From Chloroflexota bacterium (lineage in GTDB: Bacteria > Chloroflexota > Anaerolineae > DTLA01): 48,181 nucleotides of DNA. The notes beneath the pieces were generated by a model, which did no database searches, was not told where the DNA came from, and worked only from the letters and a program-made list of their open reading frames with translations. Shown here piece after piece: positions 24,128-32,343 of the stretch. The first letter of the stretch is position 1. Each line of letters opens with the position of its first letter. Made by a program: the position numbers and the translations under genes. The stretch lies in NCBI GenBank assembly GCA_014874485.1, contig JADBJK010000015.1:1-48181 (forward strand), read 5' to 3'.

Positions 24128-24652
24128 TCACAGTTTCCCGAGGCGATTCGCGTCCGCTGTTATCATCGCCCCATAGTCAATTGACCGCGCGAATTCGTCC
24201 CACCTTGCCACCACAACAGATCTTGGCAGCGTGCCTGATTCCTGGTAGTATTCCAGTACGTCAATCCGCCCGAAGGTCACCAACAGGGCGAGAAGAGAAT
24301 CAGAGGCACCCTGCGGTGACACAACGAACGAGTATTCCGGTTTGGCGACTTTGCTGTATATGAGAATCTGGGACACGTGCGCCAATCTGATAGGAACATT
24401 CTTGCATTCAACGAAAGCCAGCCGTGTCTGGGTCTTGGTGATGACAAACCCAACGACGTCAACGTGAATATCCCACGACGGCCACTCGGCCGGTAGGTTC
24501 TGATCCAAACCATTCTGTTTGATGAGTTTTGCTAGACTTGACCGTGATGCGTCAAACACGTTGACATCCGCCAGCCGGTGTCTGCCCTTCAGAAACACCG
24601 ACAGCCATTCACAGACCGGGCGGTACATCTCGGGCTCGCTGGCGTAAGGCAT
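24128..24652 (-). CDS. Putative PD-(D/E)xK restriction endonuclease subunit
   Basis: A 174-residue protein, unrecognised beyond its nuclease fold. WDIHVDVVGF (D61, D65) and LAFVECKN (E82, K84) give a D-x16-E-x-K motif with the expected strand spacing for Mg-dependent restriction nucleases. It has no obvious DNA-recognition domain. It is third in a minus-strand set after a DNA methyltransferase and a LAGLIDADG-like protein, 64 bases from the latter. Base composition here is visibly richer in A+T than in neighbouring genes, suggesting transfer. It is probably the cleavage subunit of a restriction-modification system; no cognate specificity can be inferred. Confidence 0.65.
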   Translation of the reverse strand: MPYASEPEMYRPVCEWLSVFLKGRHRLADVNVFDASRSSLAKLIKQNGLDQNLPAEWPSWDIHVDVVGFVITKTQTRLAFVECKNVPIRLAHVSQILIYSKVAKPEYSFVVSPQGASDSLLALLVTFGRIDVLEYYQESGTLPRSVVVARWDEFARSIDYGAMITADANRLGKL

Positions 24653-24716
24653 AGGCTTCTACATCCTGCGTCGTGAAAGCGGCGAGTTGGGATGATGCTA
24701 GATTGGAAGCCGCTCT

Positions 24717-25652
24717 CTACCCCTCTTCAATGGTTTCTTCAGCCATGGCCATGTCTGTCGGGTCGTTTGGCTGTGGCTGCCGCGTGCAGCCCAAGACTTT
24801 ACAGATCTGCCAGTAGGAATCGAAGTGCTTGCCCCAAAGACGCTTATCCAGCTTGTCCGCGTTGTGCTCCCGTTGATCGGTCGGCTTATCGCGGGGTCTA
24901 CGAAGCCCCGGGCACTTGCCGTACTTCACGTCGGGGAAACTCTTGGCGTCAAACTCGGCAAACTCCGTGAGAATCTGCTGTTTGTATTCTAGTGAGAAAC
25001 CAACCTTCAAGAAGGGCTGGGCAAAAACGTTTATCTGATGTTCTCGGAAGTCTCTGCCCATGTTTGGATGTCCCCACGTTATCAATTGCACAGGGACGTC
25101 AAGGTGATCTTGAAGCAGCGTGCACAGCTGGACAGGTAGTTCCCAGTTGGTGGGGTAGTTCAAAACGTCGAGCCTGACGCGGTGCCTGCCATCCACGTAG
25201 CGGTTGGCATGCCGGATGTTCCCAGCAACGTCGGCGAAACCGCGAACAAACTCCCTCTTCCATTCGACAGGAAGTTCTGGGTCTAGGAATACTTTGGGGA
25301 TTCGGAAATACGCATAATCGGTCTTGCCTTCGGTTAGAAGTAGGATGTTGCGCCAAATCATATTGTGACGCATGAAGCGGATGACGAGATGAACGCCATT
25401 GTTCTTGGCGATCTTCTGAATGTCGGTATCCAGAAGCTCCTGGAGACGGTCCAGGATTTTGTCTAGCCCGAGTCTGATGGCCGTGTCCAGGGAGAAGGTG
25501 CTGGAAATACCCTGCGCCTCAAGGGATTGGTAACTGAATTCAATGGTCAGTTGGCGGACGCCGGAAACTTCAGCGATGGTGCCGCGGCCGATAATCAGGC
25601 CTGCAAGATACGCTACGTCTGCGTCTATGTAGTCATCCAGTCTAGAGTGCAT
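24717..25652 (-). CDS. Degenerate LAGLIDADG-fold protein of the R-M island
   Basis: A 311-residue protein with two LAGLIDADG-like helices about 120 residues apart, AYLAGLIIGRGTI (residues 14-26) and REFVRGFADVAGNI (near 134-147), each followed by beta-rich sequence. The acidic residue that binds catalytic metal (second D of the motif) is Arg in the first copy and Ala in the second. Cleavage by this fold is therefore doubtful, and DNA binding is the likelier job. The C-terminal 70 residues are basic and contain two cysteines. It starts 18 bases after the methyltransferase with GAGGTAG before the ATG, so the genes form one unit. Base composition is A+T-shifted. Confidence 0.7.
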   Translation of the reverse strand: MHSRLDDYIDADVAYLAGLIIGRGTIAEVSGVRQLTIEFSYQSLEAQGISSTFSLDTAIRLGLDKILDRLQELLDTDIQKIAKNNGVHLVIRFMRHNMIWRNILLLTEGKTDYAYFRIPKVFLDPELPVEWKREFVRGFADVAGNIRHANRYVDGRHRVRLDVLNYPTNWELPVQLCTLLQDHLDVPVQLITWGHPNMGRDFREHQINVFAQPFLKVGFSLEYKQQILTEFAEFDAKSFPDVKYGKCPGLRRPRDKPTDQREHNADKLDKRLWGKHFDSYWQICKVLGCTRQPQPNDPTDMAMAEETIEEG

Positions 25653-25670
25653 TATCTACCTCGCCCCAAA

Positions 25671-26564
25671 CTACGTCCAGGGCCTCTGGAAGATGAGGAT
25701 GAACTCGTGGGCCTTGTTAACACGAAAGACGTGAGGATAACCGAGTGGCCTCATATTATTGTATTCATGCCGCCGGTCCCAGATAATGATATCATCGTAG
25801 ACGAAGCCGATCTCCTGCATAGAATCAGCGAAGTCGCTGTGGAAGGGATAGAACTTGTTTTTCTTTCTGAGATCCATTACCACCACGCAGCAGTAAGCAC
25901 CGGGCCTCATAGCCCTATAAACTTTGGCGAATATTTCTTTCAGTTGGAGTAGAAACTCATGGTAGTCGCTGATTCTCCCCAGGTCACCAGCCTCATCTCC
26001 GTAATGCCTGATCTCCTTGTAGTCCGCAGTGCGTTTCTCAGTAAGGATATTCCAATATGGGGGAGAGGTAACCACCAAGTCAACCGAGCCCTCGCCAACA
26101 TACTGCAGCAGGTCTCTCGCGTTGGCAGTATGGATGACCGCACTTCCTCCTGGGACATCAAACATAGAGGCAATGGCACATCTGGATCTGGCCTTGTCGG
26201 CAAACTCTGGGTTCAACTCAATTCCGATCCCGTGCTTACCCAGCCTTTTCGCAGCCAAGACCGTCGTACCTACCCCCGCGAAGGGATCAAGAACAACTTT
26301 GTCATCGCGGTTGGTAAATATCTCTATCAGGCGGCTTACCAGGGCCAAAGGAAAGATGGCAGGGTGGCCAAGTTCGATCTCTTCTGGTGTCTTCTTGATG
26401 TCACTCCAGATAGAGATTGAATACTTCGTCCATGTCTTGCCGTCAAGTTCGTTGGCGCGGCCTTTCGCGCTGCCGGCGCGGGACAAGCCTTCTTCCTCGT
26501 CCTCGGCTAGCGCGGATTCGCATTCTTGAGACAAGAGGGGTTGGGCTGGTTCAGCAATCGACAT
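25671..26564 (-). CDS. DNA methyltransferase (N4-cytosine/N6-adenine type)
   Basis: A 297-residue modification enzyme. In order it has HPAIFP (67-72), the SAM-binding motif I DPFAGVGTT (93-101), GIELNPEF, and the catalytic TSPPYW (166-171). TSPPYW is frequent in N4-cytosine enzymes. I chose the ATG at 26564, which has GGAG at 8 bases; the first ATG of the frame at 26603 lacks a ribosome site. There is no separate target-recognition domain beyond the C-terminal 120 residues. It is first in a three-gene island with the LAGLIDADG-fold protein and the nuclease, and should protect host DNA from the latter. Confidence 0.88.
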   Translation of the reverse strand: MSIAEPAQPLLSQECESALAEDEEEGLSRAGSAKGRANELDGKTWTKYSISIWSDIKKTPEEIELGHPAIFPLALVSRLIEIFTNRDDKVVLDPFAGVGTTVLAAKRLGKHGIGIELNPEFADKARSRCAIASMFDVPGGSAVIHTANARDLLQYVGEGSVDLVVTSPPYWNILTEKRTADYKEIRHYGDEAGDLGRISDYHEFLLQLKEIFAKVYRAMRPGAYCCVVVMDLRKKNKFYPFHSDFADSMQEIGFVYDDIIIWDRRHEYNNMRPLGYPHVFRVNKAHEFILIFQRPWT

Positions 26565-26847
26565 AATCCATGCTCCAATTACCACTGCATAACTGGCCTG
26601 CATTCACATTCTAAGGCACGAAAAACCGTTTGTCAAGTCCATCTGCTCTTGGACACGTAACATACACGGTGGGTGAGTTTGCAGTCCCCACCTGGCCGCC
26701 AGGAAAGGTGCAGAAATAGGGAGAACGCCCCGCGCGGCTAGCAACAGACTGCGAAATTCAGGGACGATGTCCCACCATTATGTTAACCAACTGCCTATTC
26801 TACAGACACTGCTCTTGCGTCGCCCCCTCTGCGCTCCGTGGTGAACC
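26565..26847. other. Gene-free stretch between R-M island and mutL
   Basis: This is the upstream region of the methyltransferase and the downstream region of mutL. I see no gene, RNA or clear promoter. A fragment CTCTGCGCTCCGTGGTGAA near 26828 resembles the CTCTGCG...GGTGAA debris found at 12.2, 28.6 and 41.8 kb. Confidence 0.5.
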
Positions 26848-28590
26848 CTACCTCCCGAACTCCCGCGCCAGCAGCCCCATGCTCAGGTGCAGCACCGTCG
26901 GGCGGCCGTGAGGGCACGTGCGCGGGAACTCAGACCGCTCCAACTGCTCCACCAGCGCCCGCATTTCCTCCACGGTCAGCGTCTTGCCCGCCCGCACCGC
27001 GCCGTGGCAGGCCACAACCGCCGTTACCCTGTGGCCCTGCACGAGCGGCGGGGGCTCTTGCCCCAGTTCGTTCAGCGTGTCCCGCAGCACTGTGGCAATG
27101 TCATCCCCCGCGATGGCCGCCGGCACCGCCCGCACCAGGCACGTGTCCTCGCCAAATGGCTCTATCTCAAACCCCAGCGCCGCCAGGTCCCCCAGCGCCT
27201 CCTCCAGCGTGCTCATCTGCAGTGGGGTCAGTTCCACCGGCAGGGGCTGGAGCAACTGCTGCACGGCCACCTGGGCGGCGGCCTGCTGGGCCATGAGTTG
27301 ATCGTACATCACCCGCTCGTGGGCCGCGTGCTGGTCAATCAGGTACAGGCCGTCGGGGCCTTCGGCGATGATGTACATCTGCGCCAACTGGCCCAGCACG
27401 CGCAGCGGCGGAAGTCTGCGGGCGGCGGGATCGGGCCGCTCGGGCACCTGGAACACCGGCGTGCGGACGGCCTCCGTGTCGCCTGTGCGCTGGGCCTCCA
27501 GCCCCAACTGGCTCAGCGTGCGGAACCGCTCCGTGTCGGCCTGGGCCTGTGTCGGCTGCGGCATGTGCATCTCGGGCACAGGGGCGTGGGCCACCAGCAC
27601 GCGGCGCACCGCCCGCTGGGTCTCCGAGAACACCAGCGATGGATTGCGGAACCGGACCTCGCTCTTGGCAGGGTGGACGTTCACATCCACCTCGGCGGGG
27701 TCCATTTCCAGCAGGATGACGGCCACGGGGAATCGGCCCTCGGGCAGCATGGTGTGGTACGCCTGGATGACCGCGTAGGCCAGCGAGCGATCTTGCACCC
27801 AGCGTCGGTTGACGAACAGCATCAGCCCGTCGCGGTCCGAGCGGGTCAGCGACGGCTCGCTTACGTAGCCGCGCACGCGGACTTTGGCGTCGGGCGACAG
27901 GCTCGCGTCCTCGGCGGGGTCCACCGGCAGCAAGCGTGCCGCGGTGTCCGCCCCGAAGACCTTGGCCAGCACGTCCAGCAGCCTGCCGCTACCGGGCGAC
28001 TGGAACGCAAGCCGCCCATCGCGCACCAGCGAGAAGTGCACGTCCGGAAACGCGATGGCGTATCGCATGACCACGTTGGCGATGTGCGCCGACTCGGTGG
28101 CGTCGGCCTTGAGGAACTTGAGGCGCGCGGGGACGTTGTAGAACAGGTTCTCCACGGTTACCGTTGTCCCGCGGGGGCTGGCGCGGCCCTCGCGTTGCAC
28201 GACCTGCCCACCCTCCACGCGCAGGAATGTGCCCACCTCGTCCTCCGCCGCCCGTGTCAGCAGCGATACGCGCGCCACCGCCGCGATGCTGGCCAGCGCC
28301 TCGCCGCGGAACCCCAGCGTGCGGATCGCGGCCAGGTCCTCCACCGACGCGATCTTGCTGGTGGCGTGGCGGGCGAAGGCCAGTTCAGCCTCGCGGGCAG
28401 GGATGCCGCTGCCGTTGTCGGCAACGCGGATGAGCCGACGGCCGCCCTCGCGGGTCTCAATCTGGATGTCGGTAGCCCCCGCATCCAGCGCGTTCTCCAC
28501 CAGTTCCTTGACCACAGACGCGGGGCGTTCCACCACCTCTCCGGCGGCGATCTTGTTGGCGATTTCGGGCGGCAACAGACGTATGGGCAT
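26848..28590 (-). CDS. mutL: DNA mismatch repair protein MutL
   Basis: A 580-residue mismatch-repair ATPase. The GHKL N-terminus is complete: IAAGEVVERPASVVKELVEN, DAGATDI, DNGSGIP and GFRGEALASI. The C-terminal half carries the endonuclease signature DQHAAHERVMYD, in which the usual last Glu of DQHA(x)2E(x)4E is Asp, and CPHGRP near the end, so it is of the nicking type. The ATG at 28590 gives MPIRLLPPEIANKIAAGEV; the ATG nine codons upstream is less likely. No mutS is in this window. A TACAAT box on the minus strand at 28690-28695 may be its -10. Confidence 0.96.
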   Translation of the reverse strand: MPIRLLPPEIANKIAAGEVVERPASVVKELVENALDAGATDIQIETREGGRRLIRVADNGSGIPAREAELAFARHATSKIASVEDLAAIRTLGFRGEALASIAAVARVSLLTRAAEDEVGTFLRVEGGQVVQREGRASPRGTTVTVENLFYNVPARLKFLKADATESAHIANVVMRYAIAFPDVHFSLVRDGRLAFQSPGSGRLLDVLAKVFGADTAARLLPVDPAEDASLSPDAKVRVRGYVSEPSLTRSDRDGLMLFVNRRWVQDRSLAYAVIQAYHTMLPEGRFPVAVILLEMDPAEVDVNVHPAKSEVRFRNPSLVFSETQRAVRRVLVAHAPVPEMHMPQPTQAQADTERFRTLSQLGLEAQRTGDTEAVRTPVFQVPERPDPAARRLPPLRVLGQLAQMYIIAEGPDGLYLIDQHAAHERVMYDQLMAQQAAAQVAVQQLLQPLPVELTPLQMSTLEEALGDLAALGFEIEPFGEDTCLVRAVPAAIAGDDIATVLRDTLNELGQEPPPLVQGHRVTAVVACHGAVRAGKTLTVEEMRALVEQLERSEFPRTCPHGRPTVLHLSMGLLAREFGR

Positions 28591-28842
28591 GGCTTCGTCC
28601 TTCGGGATGTCTTTCACCGCGGGGCACGCGGAGAGCGCAGGGGAGACCCGACCCTCACGCTGGTCTCTGCGTCCGTGGCGGTGGATTTCATTGTAGCACA
28701 GGCGGCGGCAGAGGCAAAGGCGACGGCGCGAGAAGCATTTGCGAGCGTTCGCCTCGCCACAGGGAGCGCGGAGAGCGCGGTCTTGGCACGCTCCGCGGTG
28801 AGACCCCGTGCGACACGCATCGGCGAACCTGCTGCGCCACGT
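28591..28842. other. Divergent intergenic region upstream of mutL
   Basis: No supportable gene. It contains GCACGCGGAGAGCGCAG-type debris near 28623 and 28770 and a candidate minus-strand TACAAT (28690-28695) for mutL. The plus-strand promoter of the next small gene follows directly. Confidence 0.5.
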
Positions 28843-28871
28843 TTGACGGCCCCCGCGCGCGCTGCTACAAT
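28843..28871 (+). promoter_or_regulatory. Promoter of the small gene at 28897
   Basis: TTGACG (28843-28848), 17-base spacer, TACAAT (28866-28871), 25 bases before the ATG. It matches the trpD-like promoter in -35 and spacing. Confidence 0.75.
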
Positions 28872-28896
28872 GGCGCAGGCAATCCGGAGGCGGGAG

Positions 28897-29118
28897 ATGC
28901 TGAGGAATTGGCGCATGGTGCAGGAATTTGAAGACGCCCTGCTGCGGAGCGAGCCGCCCGACTACTTCCGCAATCTGCGAATCGTTGAGGCGCTCCTCGC
29001 GGAGGCGCGGGCGCTGGGTGTGCTGCCTCTCCGCGATCCGCTGGACGGGATTGACGTGGACATCCGCGTGGCGGAGGTGATGCGTGTTCTCGGGGGCGAT
29101 TCATGGCGCGATTCATGA
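28897..29118 (+). CDS. Small uncharacterised protein, 3' end altered by a repeat
   Basis: A 73-residue protein, not recognised: MLRNWRMVQEFEDALLRSEP, then DYFRNLRIVEALLAEARALG and IDVDIRVAEVMRVLGGDSW. It is acidic and mostly helical. It has a near-consensus promoter (28843-28871) and GGAGG upstream, so it is probably expressed. The stop codon lies in GATTCATGAAT (29110-29120), which matches the centre of the 28-38 bp palindromes found just downstream. The original C-terminus was therefore probably replaced by repeat insertion. A decayed copy of its middle (AATCCGCGGATCGTTGAGG, 29976) lies 1 kb downstream. Confidence 0.6.
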   Translation: MLRNWRMVQEFEDALLRSEPPDYFRNLRIVEALLAEARALGVLPLRDPLDGIDVDIRVAEVMRVLGGDSWRDS

Positions 29119-29144
29119 ATCTCCCCTACAGGATACAGGCACAC

Positions 29145-29235
29145 ATGCGCAAATACGACCTCATCGTGATCGGAACAGGCGCTGGCATGAACGTGGCGGC
29201 CAATGCCGCGGCCCACGGCATGCGCGTCGTGGAGC
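29145..29235 (+). pseudogene. Truncated copy of the 5' end of the lpd-like gene
   Basis: It begins ATGCGCAAATACGACCTCAT and follows the first 96 bases of the gene at 30099 with few changes: GCTGGC for GCCGGC, AATGCC for AACGCC, and loss of six bases in CGCGTCGCCGTCGTG. It breaks off at GTGGAGC and runs into the palindrome at 29240. Only the start of the FAD-binding fold remains, so it is not functional. Confidence 0.85.
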
Positions 29236-29239
29236 GAAC

Positions 29240-29277
29240 AACCCGTAGGGGCAATTCATGAATTGCCCCTACGGGTT
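29240..29277. repeat. 38-bp perfect palindrome (family P2), copy 1
   Basis: Perfectly self-complementary, centred on ATTCATGAAT with arms AACCCGTAGGGGCAATTCA. It lies directly upstream of the RAYT transposase gene. Other copies: 29861-29888, 30044-30075 and a variant at 46269-46290. Confidence 0.9.
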
Positions 29278-29295
29278 GTAGGCAGGACAGATGTC

Positions 29296-29850
29296 ATGAA
29301 GTACGATCCAGACAAGCACCATCGCCGTTCCATCCGCCTCAAGGGGTACGACTACTCGCAGGGCGGTGCGTACGCGATCACCGTCTGCATACGTAACCGA
29401 GAGTGTATCCTGGGTGAGGTGGTGGGAGACCGCGTAGCCTTATCCGCATTGGGGACGAAAGCCCAAGAGCTCTGGCTAGCGATTCCCGGACGGTTTGAGA
29501 ACGTGTTGCTGGATGAATTCATCGTGATGCCCAATCACGTGCACGGTATCATCGTTATCCAAGGAGAGGTCAAGACAATGGTTGAGCCTCCCGAACCTGC
29601 TCTAGATGCGCCGATTTCCCGCGAGCAACGGCGACAGATGCTGATCCCAAAGATTGTCGGGTATTTCAAGATGAATTCCGCAAAATCTATCAACCTCCTG
29701 CGGAATACGCCAGGGGTTCCTGTGTGGCAACGCAACTACTACGAGCGGGTCATCCGCACGGAGGAAGAATGGAATATCCTGCGTCAATACATTGCTGGGA
29801 ATCCTCAGCGTTGGCACGAGGACGAGGAGAACCCTTCTGTCTTCCGTTGA
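29296..29850 (+). mobile_element. REP-associated Y1 transposase (RAYT) gene
   Basis: A 184-residue TnpA_REP-type HUH transposase of the IS200/IS605 superfamily, related to enzymes that move short palindromic REP sequences as single strands. It has RRSIRLKGYDYSQGGAYAIT at the start, the HUH motif in MPNHVHGIIVI (about residue 80), and a distal Tyr in NYYERVIRTEEEWNILRQYI as the nucleophile candidate, followed by NPQRW. The ATG at 29296 gives the family start MKYDPDKHHRRSIRLKGYDY. The gene is intact and lies between palindromes at 29240-29277 and 29861-29888 that share the same core, its likely substrates. Confidence 0.92.
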
Positions 29851-29860
29851 CTCGCGAATA

Positions 29861-29888
29861 GTAGGGGCAATTCATGAATTGCCCCTAC
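29861..29888. repeat. 28-bp perfect palindrome (family P2), copy 2
   Basis: GTAGGGGCAATTCA followed by its complement, 11 bases after the transposase stop codon. It is identical in core to copies 1 and 3. Confidence 0.9.
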
Positions 29889-30043
29889 GGACCAACGCCG
29901 CAAGGAGGCTGACATGCGCAAATACGACCTCATCGTGGGCCACGTCGCATGGGGATGAAGGAGGCTCATTTTTGCAATCCGCGGATCGTTGAGGCGCTCC
30001 TCGCGGAGGGATTGACGCGGACATCCAAATGCATGTGAGGATC
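29889..30043 (+). pseudogene. Scrambled fragments of lpd 5' end and of the small gene
   Basis: Bases 29861-29937 repeat 30046-30122 (period 185), including the ribosome site CAAGGAGGCTGAC and the first 24 bases of the lpd-like reading frame. After GTGGGCCACGTCGCATGGGG comes a stretch at about 29974-30035 that matches the interior of the small gene at 28897, with one internal deletion (CTCGCGGAG joined to GGATTGACG). Neither fragment encodes a protein. Confidence 0.8.
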
Positions 30044-30075
30044 CCGTAGGGGCAATTCATGAATTGCCCCTACGG
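30044..30075. repeat. 32-bp perfect palindrome (family P2), copy 3
   Basis: CCGTAGGGGCAATTCA and complement, 23 bases upstream of the lpd-like start codon and just before its AAGGAGG ribosome site. It could fold in the mRNA leader and affect translation. Confidence 0.9.
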
Positions 30076-30098
30076 ACCAATGCTGCAAGGAGGCTGAC

Positions 30099-31493
30099 AT
30101 GCGCAAATACGACCTCATCGTGATCGGAACAGGCGCCGGCATGAACGTGGCGGCCAACGCCGCGGCCCACGGCCTGCGCGTCGCCGTCGTGGAGCACGGC
30201 CCCCTGGGCGGCACGTGCCTCAATAACGGGTGCATCCCCACCAAAATCCTGCTCTACCCCGCCGATGTCATCCGCGCCCTGGAAGACGCCGCGGACATCG
30301 GCGTTCACGGCAGCGTCTCCAGGGTGGATTTCGGCCTCATCATGCAGCGGGTGCACGCCTACGTGGACGAGGGGCGCGAGGAGATGGAGCGCGCCCTGGC
30401 CCATTCCAAGAACCCCCAGATGTACCGCGACACCGGCGAGTTCATCGGCGACTACACGCTCCGCGTCGGTAAGGAGACCATCACCGCGCCCAAGATTCTC
30501 ATCGCGTCGGGCGCGAGGCCCCTGGTGCCGCCGGTGGACGGCCTGCGCGAGACCGGCTACCTGGACAACGTGTCCGTGCTGAGCCTGCGCGAGCCGCCCG
30601 AGAGTCTCATCATCATGGGCGGCGGGTACATCGCCTGCGAGTACGGCCATTTCTTCTCGGCGGTGGGAACGAAGGTTACCATCCTGGGACGCAACCCGCG
30701 CCTGCTCAAGGAAGAGGAGCCGGAGATTTCGGCCATCGTCAAGCGCCGCTTCTCCAAGTACGCCGAGATTCACACCAACTTTGAGGTCGTCCGGGTGGGC
30801 AGGGCCGACGGCAAGAAGGTGGTAACCGCCCGCGACCGGAGCGACGGCCAGACCTACGACTTCGTGGCCGACGAGATTCTGCTGGCCGTGGGGCGGCAGT
30901 CCAACGCCGACCTGCTGAAGCCGGAGAAGACCGGCGTCCAGACCGACAAGGACGGCTGGGTCGTGGTCAACGAGTACCTGGAGACGACGAAGCCCAACAT
31001 CTGGGCGCTTGGCGACGCCATCGGCAAGCACATGTTCCGCCACACGGCGAACTACGAGTCCGAGGCCGTCTGGCACTCCATCGCCACCGGGCACCGCCAC
31101 CCGGTGGATTTCCACGCGGTCCCGCACGCGGTCTTCGGCTACCCACAAGTGGGGTCGGTGGGCATGACCGAGGCCGAGGCGCTGGCCGCGGGCCGCAAGA
31201 TTCTGGTGGGCCGCGCCCGCTACACCGACGTAACGAAGGGCTACGCCATGGGCGAGGAAGACAGCCTGGTGAAGGTCGTGGTGGAGCAGGAGACAGGCAA
31301 GATTCTGGGATGCCACATCGTGGGCACGGACGCGGCCATCCTGGTACAGCAGATCGTGTACCTGATGAACGCCGGCGACCAGTCGTACACACCCCTGGCC
31401 GACTCGCAGGTCATTCACCCGGCGCTCAGCGAGGCGGTCGTGGCGGCGTTTGCGCGGCTGGCCCCGCCCGAGCACGAGCACCACGCGGACTGA
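30099..31493 (+). CDS. Dihydrolipoamide dehydrogenase-like flavoprotein
   Basis: A 464-residue FAD/NAD(P) disulfide oxidoreductase. It has the FAD fold (YDLIVIGTGAGMNVAANAAA) and redox-active cysteines in GGTCLNNGCIPTKIL (about residues 40 and 45). The NAD-binding fold is IIMGGGYIACEYGHFF near 170, GRQSNADLLKPE and ALGDAIG complete the FAD site, and the dimer-interface HPALSEAV supplies the catalytic His-Glu pair. Nearest families are Lpd, mycothione reductase and mercuric reductase. No 2-oxo-acid dehydrogenase gene is adjacent, so the physiological disulfide is unknown. AAGGAGG precedes the ATG. Its 5' end has been copied twice upstream. Confidence 0.88.
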   Translation: MRKYDLIVIGTGAGMNVAANAAAHGLRVAVVEHGPLGGTCLNNGCIPTKILLYPADVIRALEDAADIGVHGSVSRVDFGLIMQRVHAYVDEGREEMERALAHSKNPQMYRDTGEFIGDYTLRVGKETITAPKILIASGARPLVPPVDGLRETGYLDNVSVLSLREPPESLIIMGGGYIACEYGHFFSAVGTKVTILGRNPRLLKEEEPEISAIVKRRFSKYAEIHTNFEVVRVGRADGKKVVTARDRSDGQTYDFVADEILLAVGRQSNADLLKPEKTGVQTDKDGWVVVNEYLETTKPNIWALGDAIGKHMFRHTANYESEAVWHSIATGHRHPVDFHAVPHAVFGYPQVGSVGMTEAEALAAGRKILVGRARYTDVTKGYAMGEEDSLVKVVVEQETGKILGCHIVGTDAAILVQQIVYLMNAGDQSYTPLADSQVIHPALSEAVVAAFARLAPPEHEHHAD

Positions 31494-31578
31494 TCGCGGG
31501 CATCGCCCTTGCAGTGGGGTTCTCGGCGCGGCTTGGAACCGCGAGCCGACACAAACGGACGCGCGCGTAGATTCGCGG

Positions 31579-32343
31579 TTACGCCCGCCCGCAGGGTGAG
31601 GGGAAATCCCCGCGCGCGCCGAGCACCTGGTCGGCGGAGAAGACCGGCCCGTCGCGGCACACCAGCAGGCCGTGGTGGTCGCACGACCCGCACACGCCCA
31701 GCCCGCACTTCATCATGCGCTCCATGCTGAACTGGCCGGGCACGCCCCGCTCGCGGCACAGGTGCGCCAGGCGCTGGAGCATGGCCTCGGGCCCGCAGGC
31801 GTACAGCGCGGCGTCGGGGTTCGCGTCCAGCAGGCGCGCGGCCACGTCGGTGGCGAGGCCCCTGTGCCCCAGCGAACCGTCCTCGGTGGCAAGGTGCACG
31901 CTACAGCCCGCGTCGCGGAACCGCTCGGCCAGCACCAGGTCGCAGGCGCGCTTGGCCCCCAACGCGACGGCCACCTCTACGCCCTCGGCCCGAAGGCGCC
32001 GGGCCAGGAACGCCAGCGGCGCTGCGCCGTATCCCCCGGCCACCAGCACCGCCGGGCGCGCGAGCCGTTCAAACCCTCGCCCGTAAGGCCCGCGCAGCCA
32101 CAGGCGGTCGCCCACGCGCAGGCGGTGCGCCGCCTCGGTAAACGGCCCCACGCGCGCGATGGTCAGGGTAATCGGCGCGTCGTCCACCAGGCTGAAGGGC
32201 TTCTCGTTCACCCGCGGAAGCCAGACCATGACGAACTGCCCTGGCTCGGCCTGAACCGCGCCGTCCAGCGTGAACGTGCGCACCGTGGGCGATTCGTCGC
32301 GGATGTCGCGAATGCGGAAGGCAGTGGGCAGGTCAAGCGTCAT
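31579..32343 (-). CDS. pyrK: Dihydroorotate dehydrogenase electron-transfer subunit PyrK
   Basis: Carries electrons from the PyrD flavin to NAD(+) through FAD and a 2Fe-2S cluster. The 254 residues include the FAD motif EKPFSLVD, the NAD-domain loop [17 protein letters not shown], and the cluster cysteines in [25 protein letters not shown]-like order (C of [15 protein letters not shown]). It is last in the operon, and its start overlaps the end of pyrD by 11 bases. It faces the lpd-like gene convergently, with 85 bases between them. Confidence 0.94.
   Translation of the reverse strand: MTLDLPTAFRIRDIRDESPTVRTFTLDGAVQAEPGQFVMVWLPRVNEKPFSLVDDAPITLTIARVGPFTEAAHRLRVGDRLWLRGPYGRGFERLARPAVLVAGGYGAAPLAFLARRLRAEGVEVAVALGAKRACDLVLAERFRDAGCSVHLATEDGSLGHRGLATDVAARLLDANPDAALYACGPEAMLQRLAHLCRERGVPGQFSMERMMKCGLGVCGSCDHHGLLVCRDGPVFSADQVLGARGDFPSPCGRA

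Noticed and set aside
24717-25652. Active homing endonuclease or intein
   Set aside because: The catalytic acids of both motifs are replaced, and the gene is not inside another coding region or an intron; a DNA-binding role fits better.
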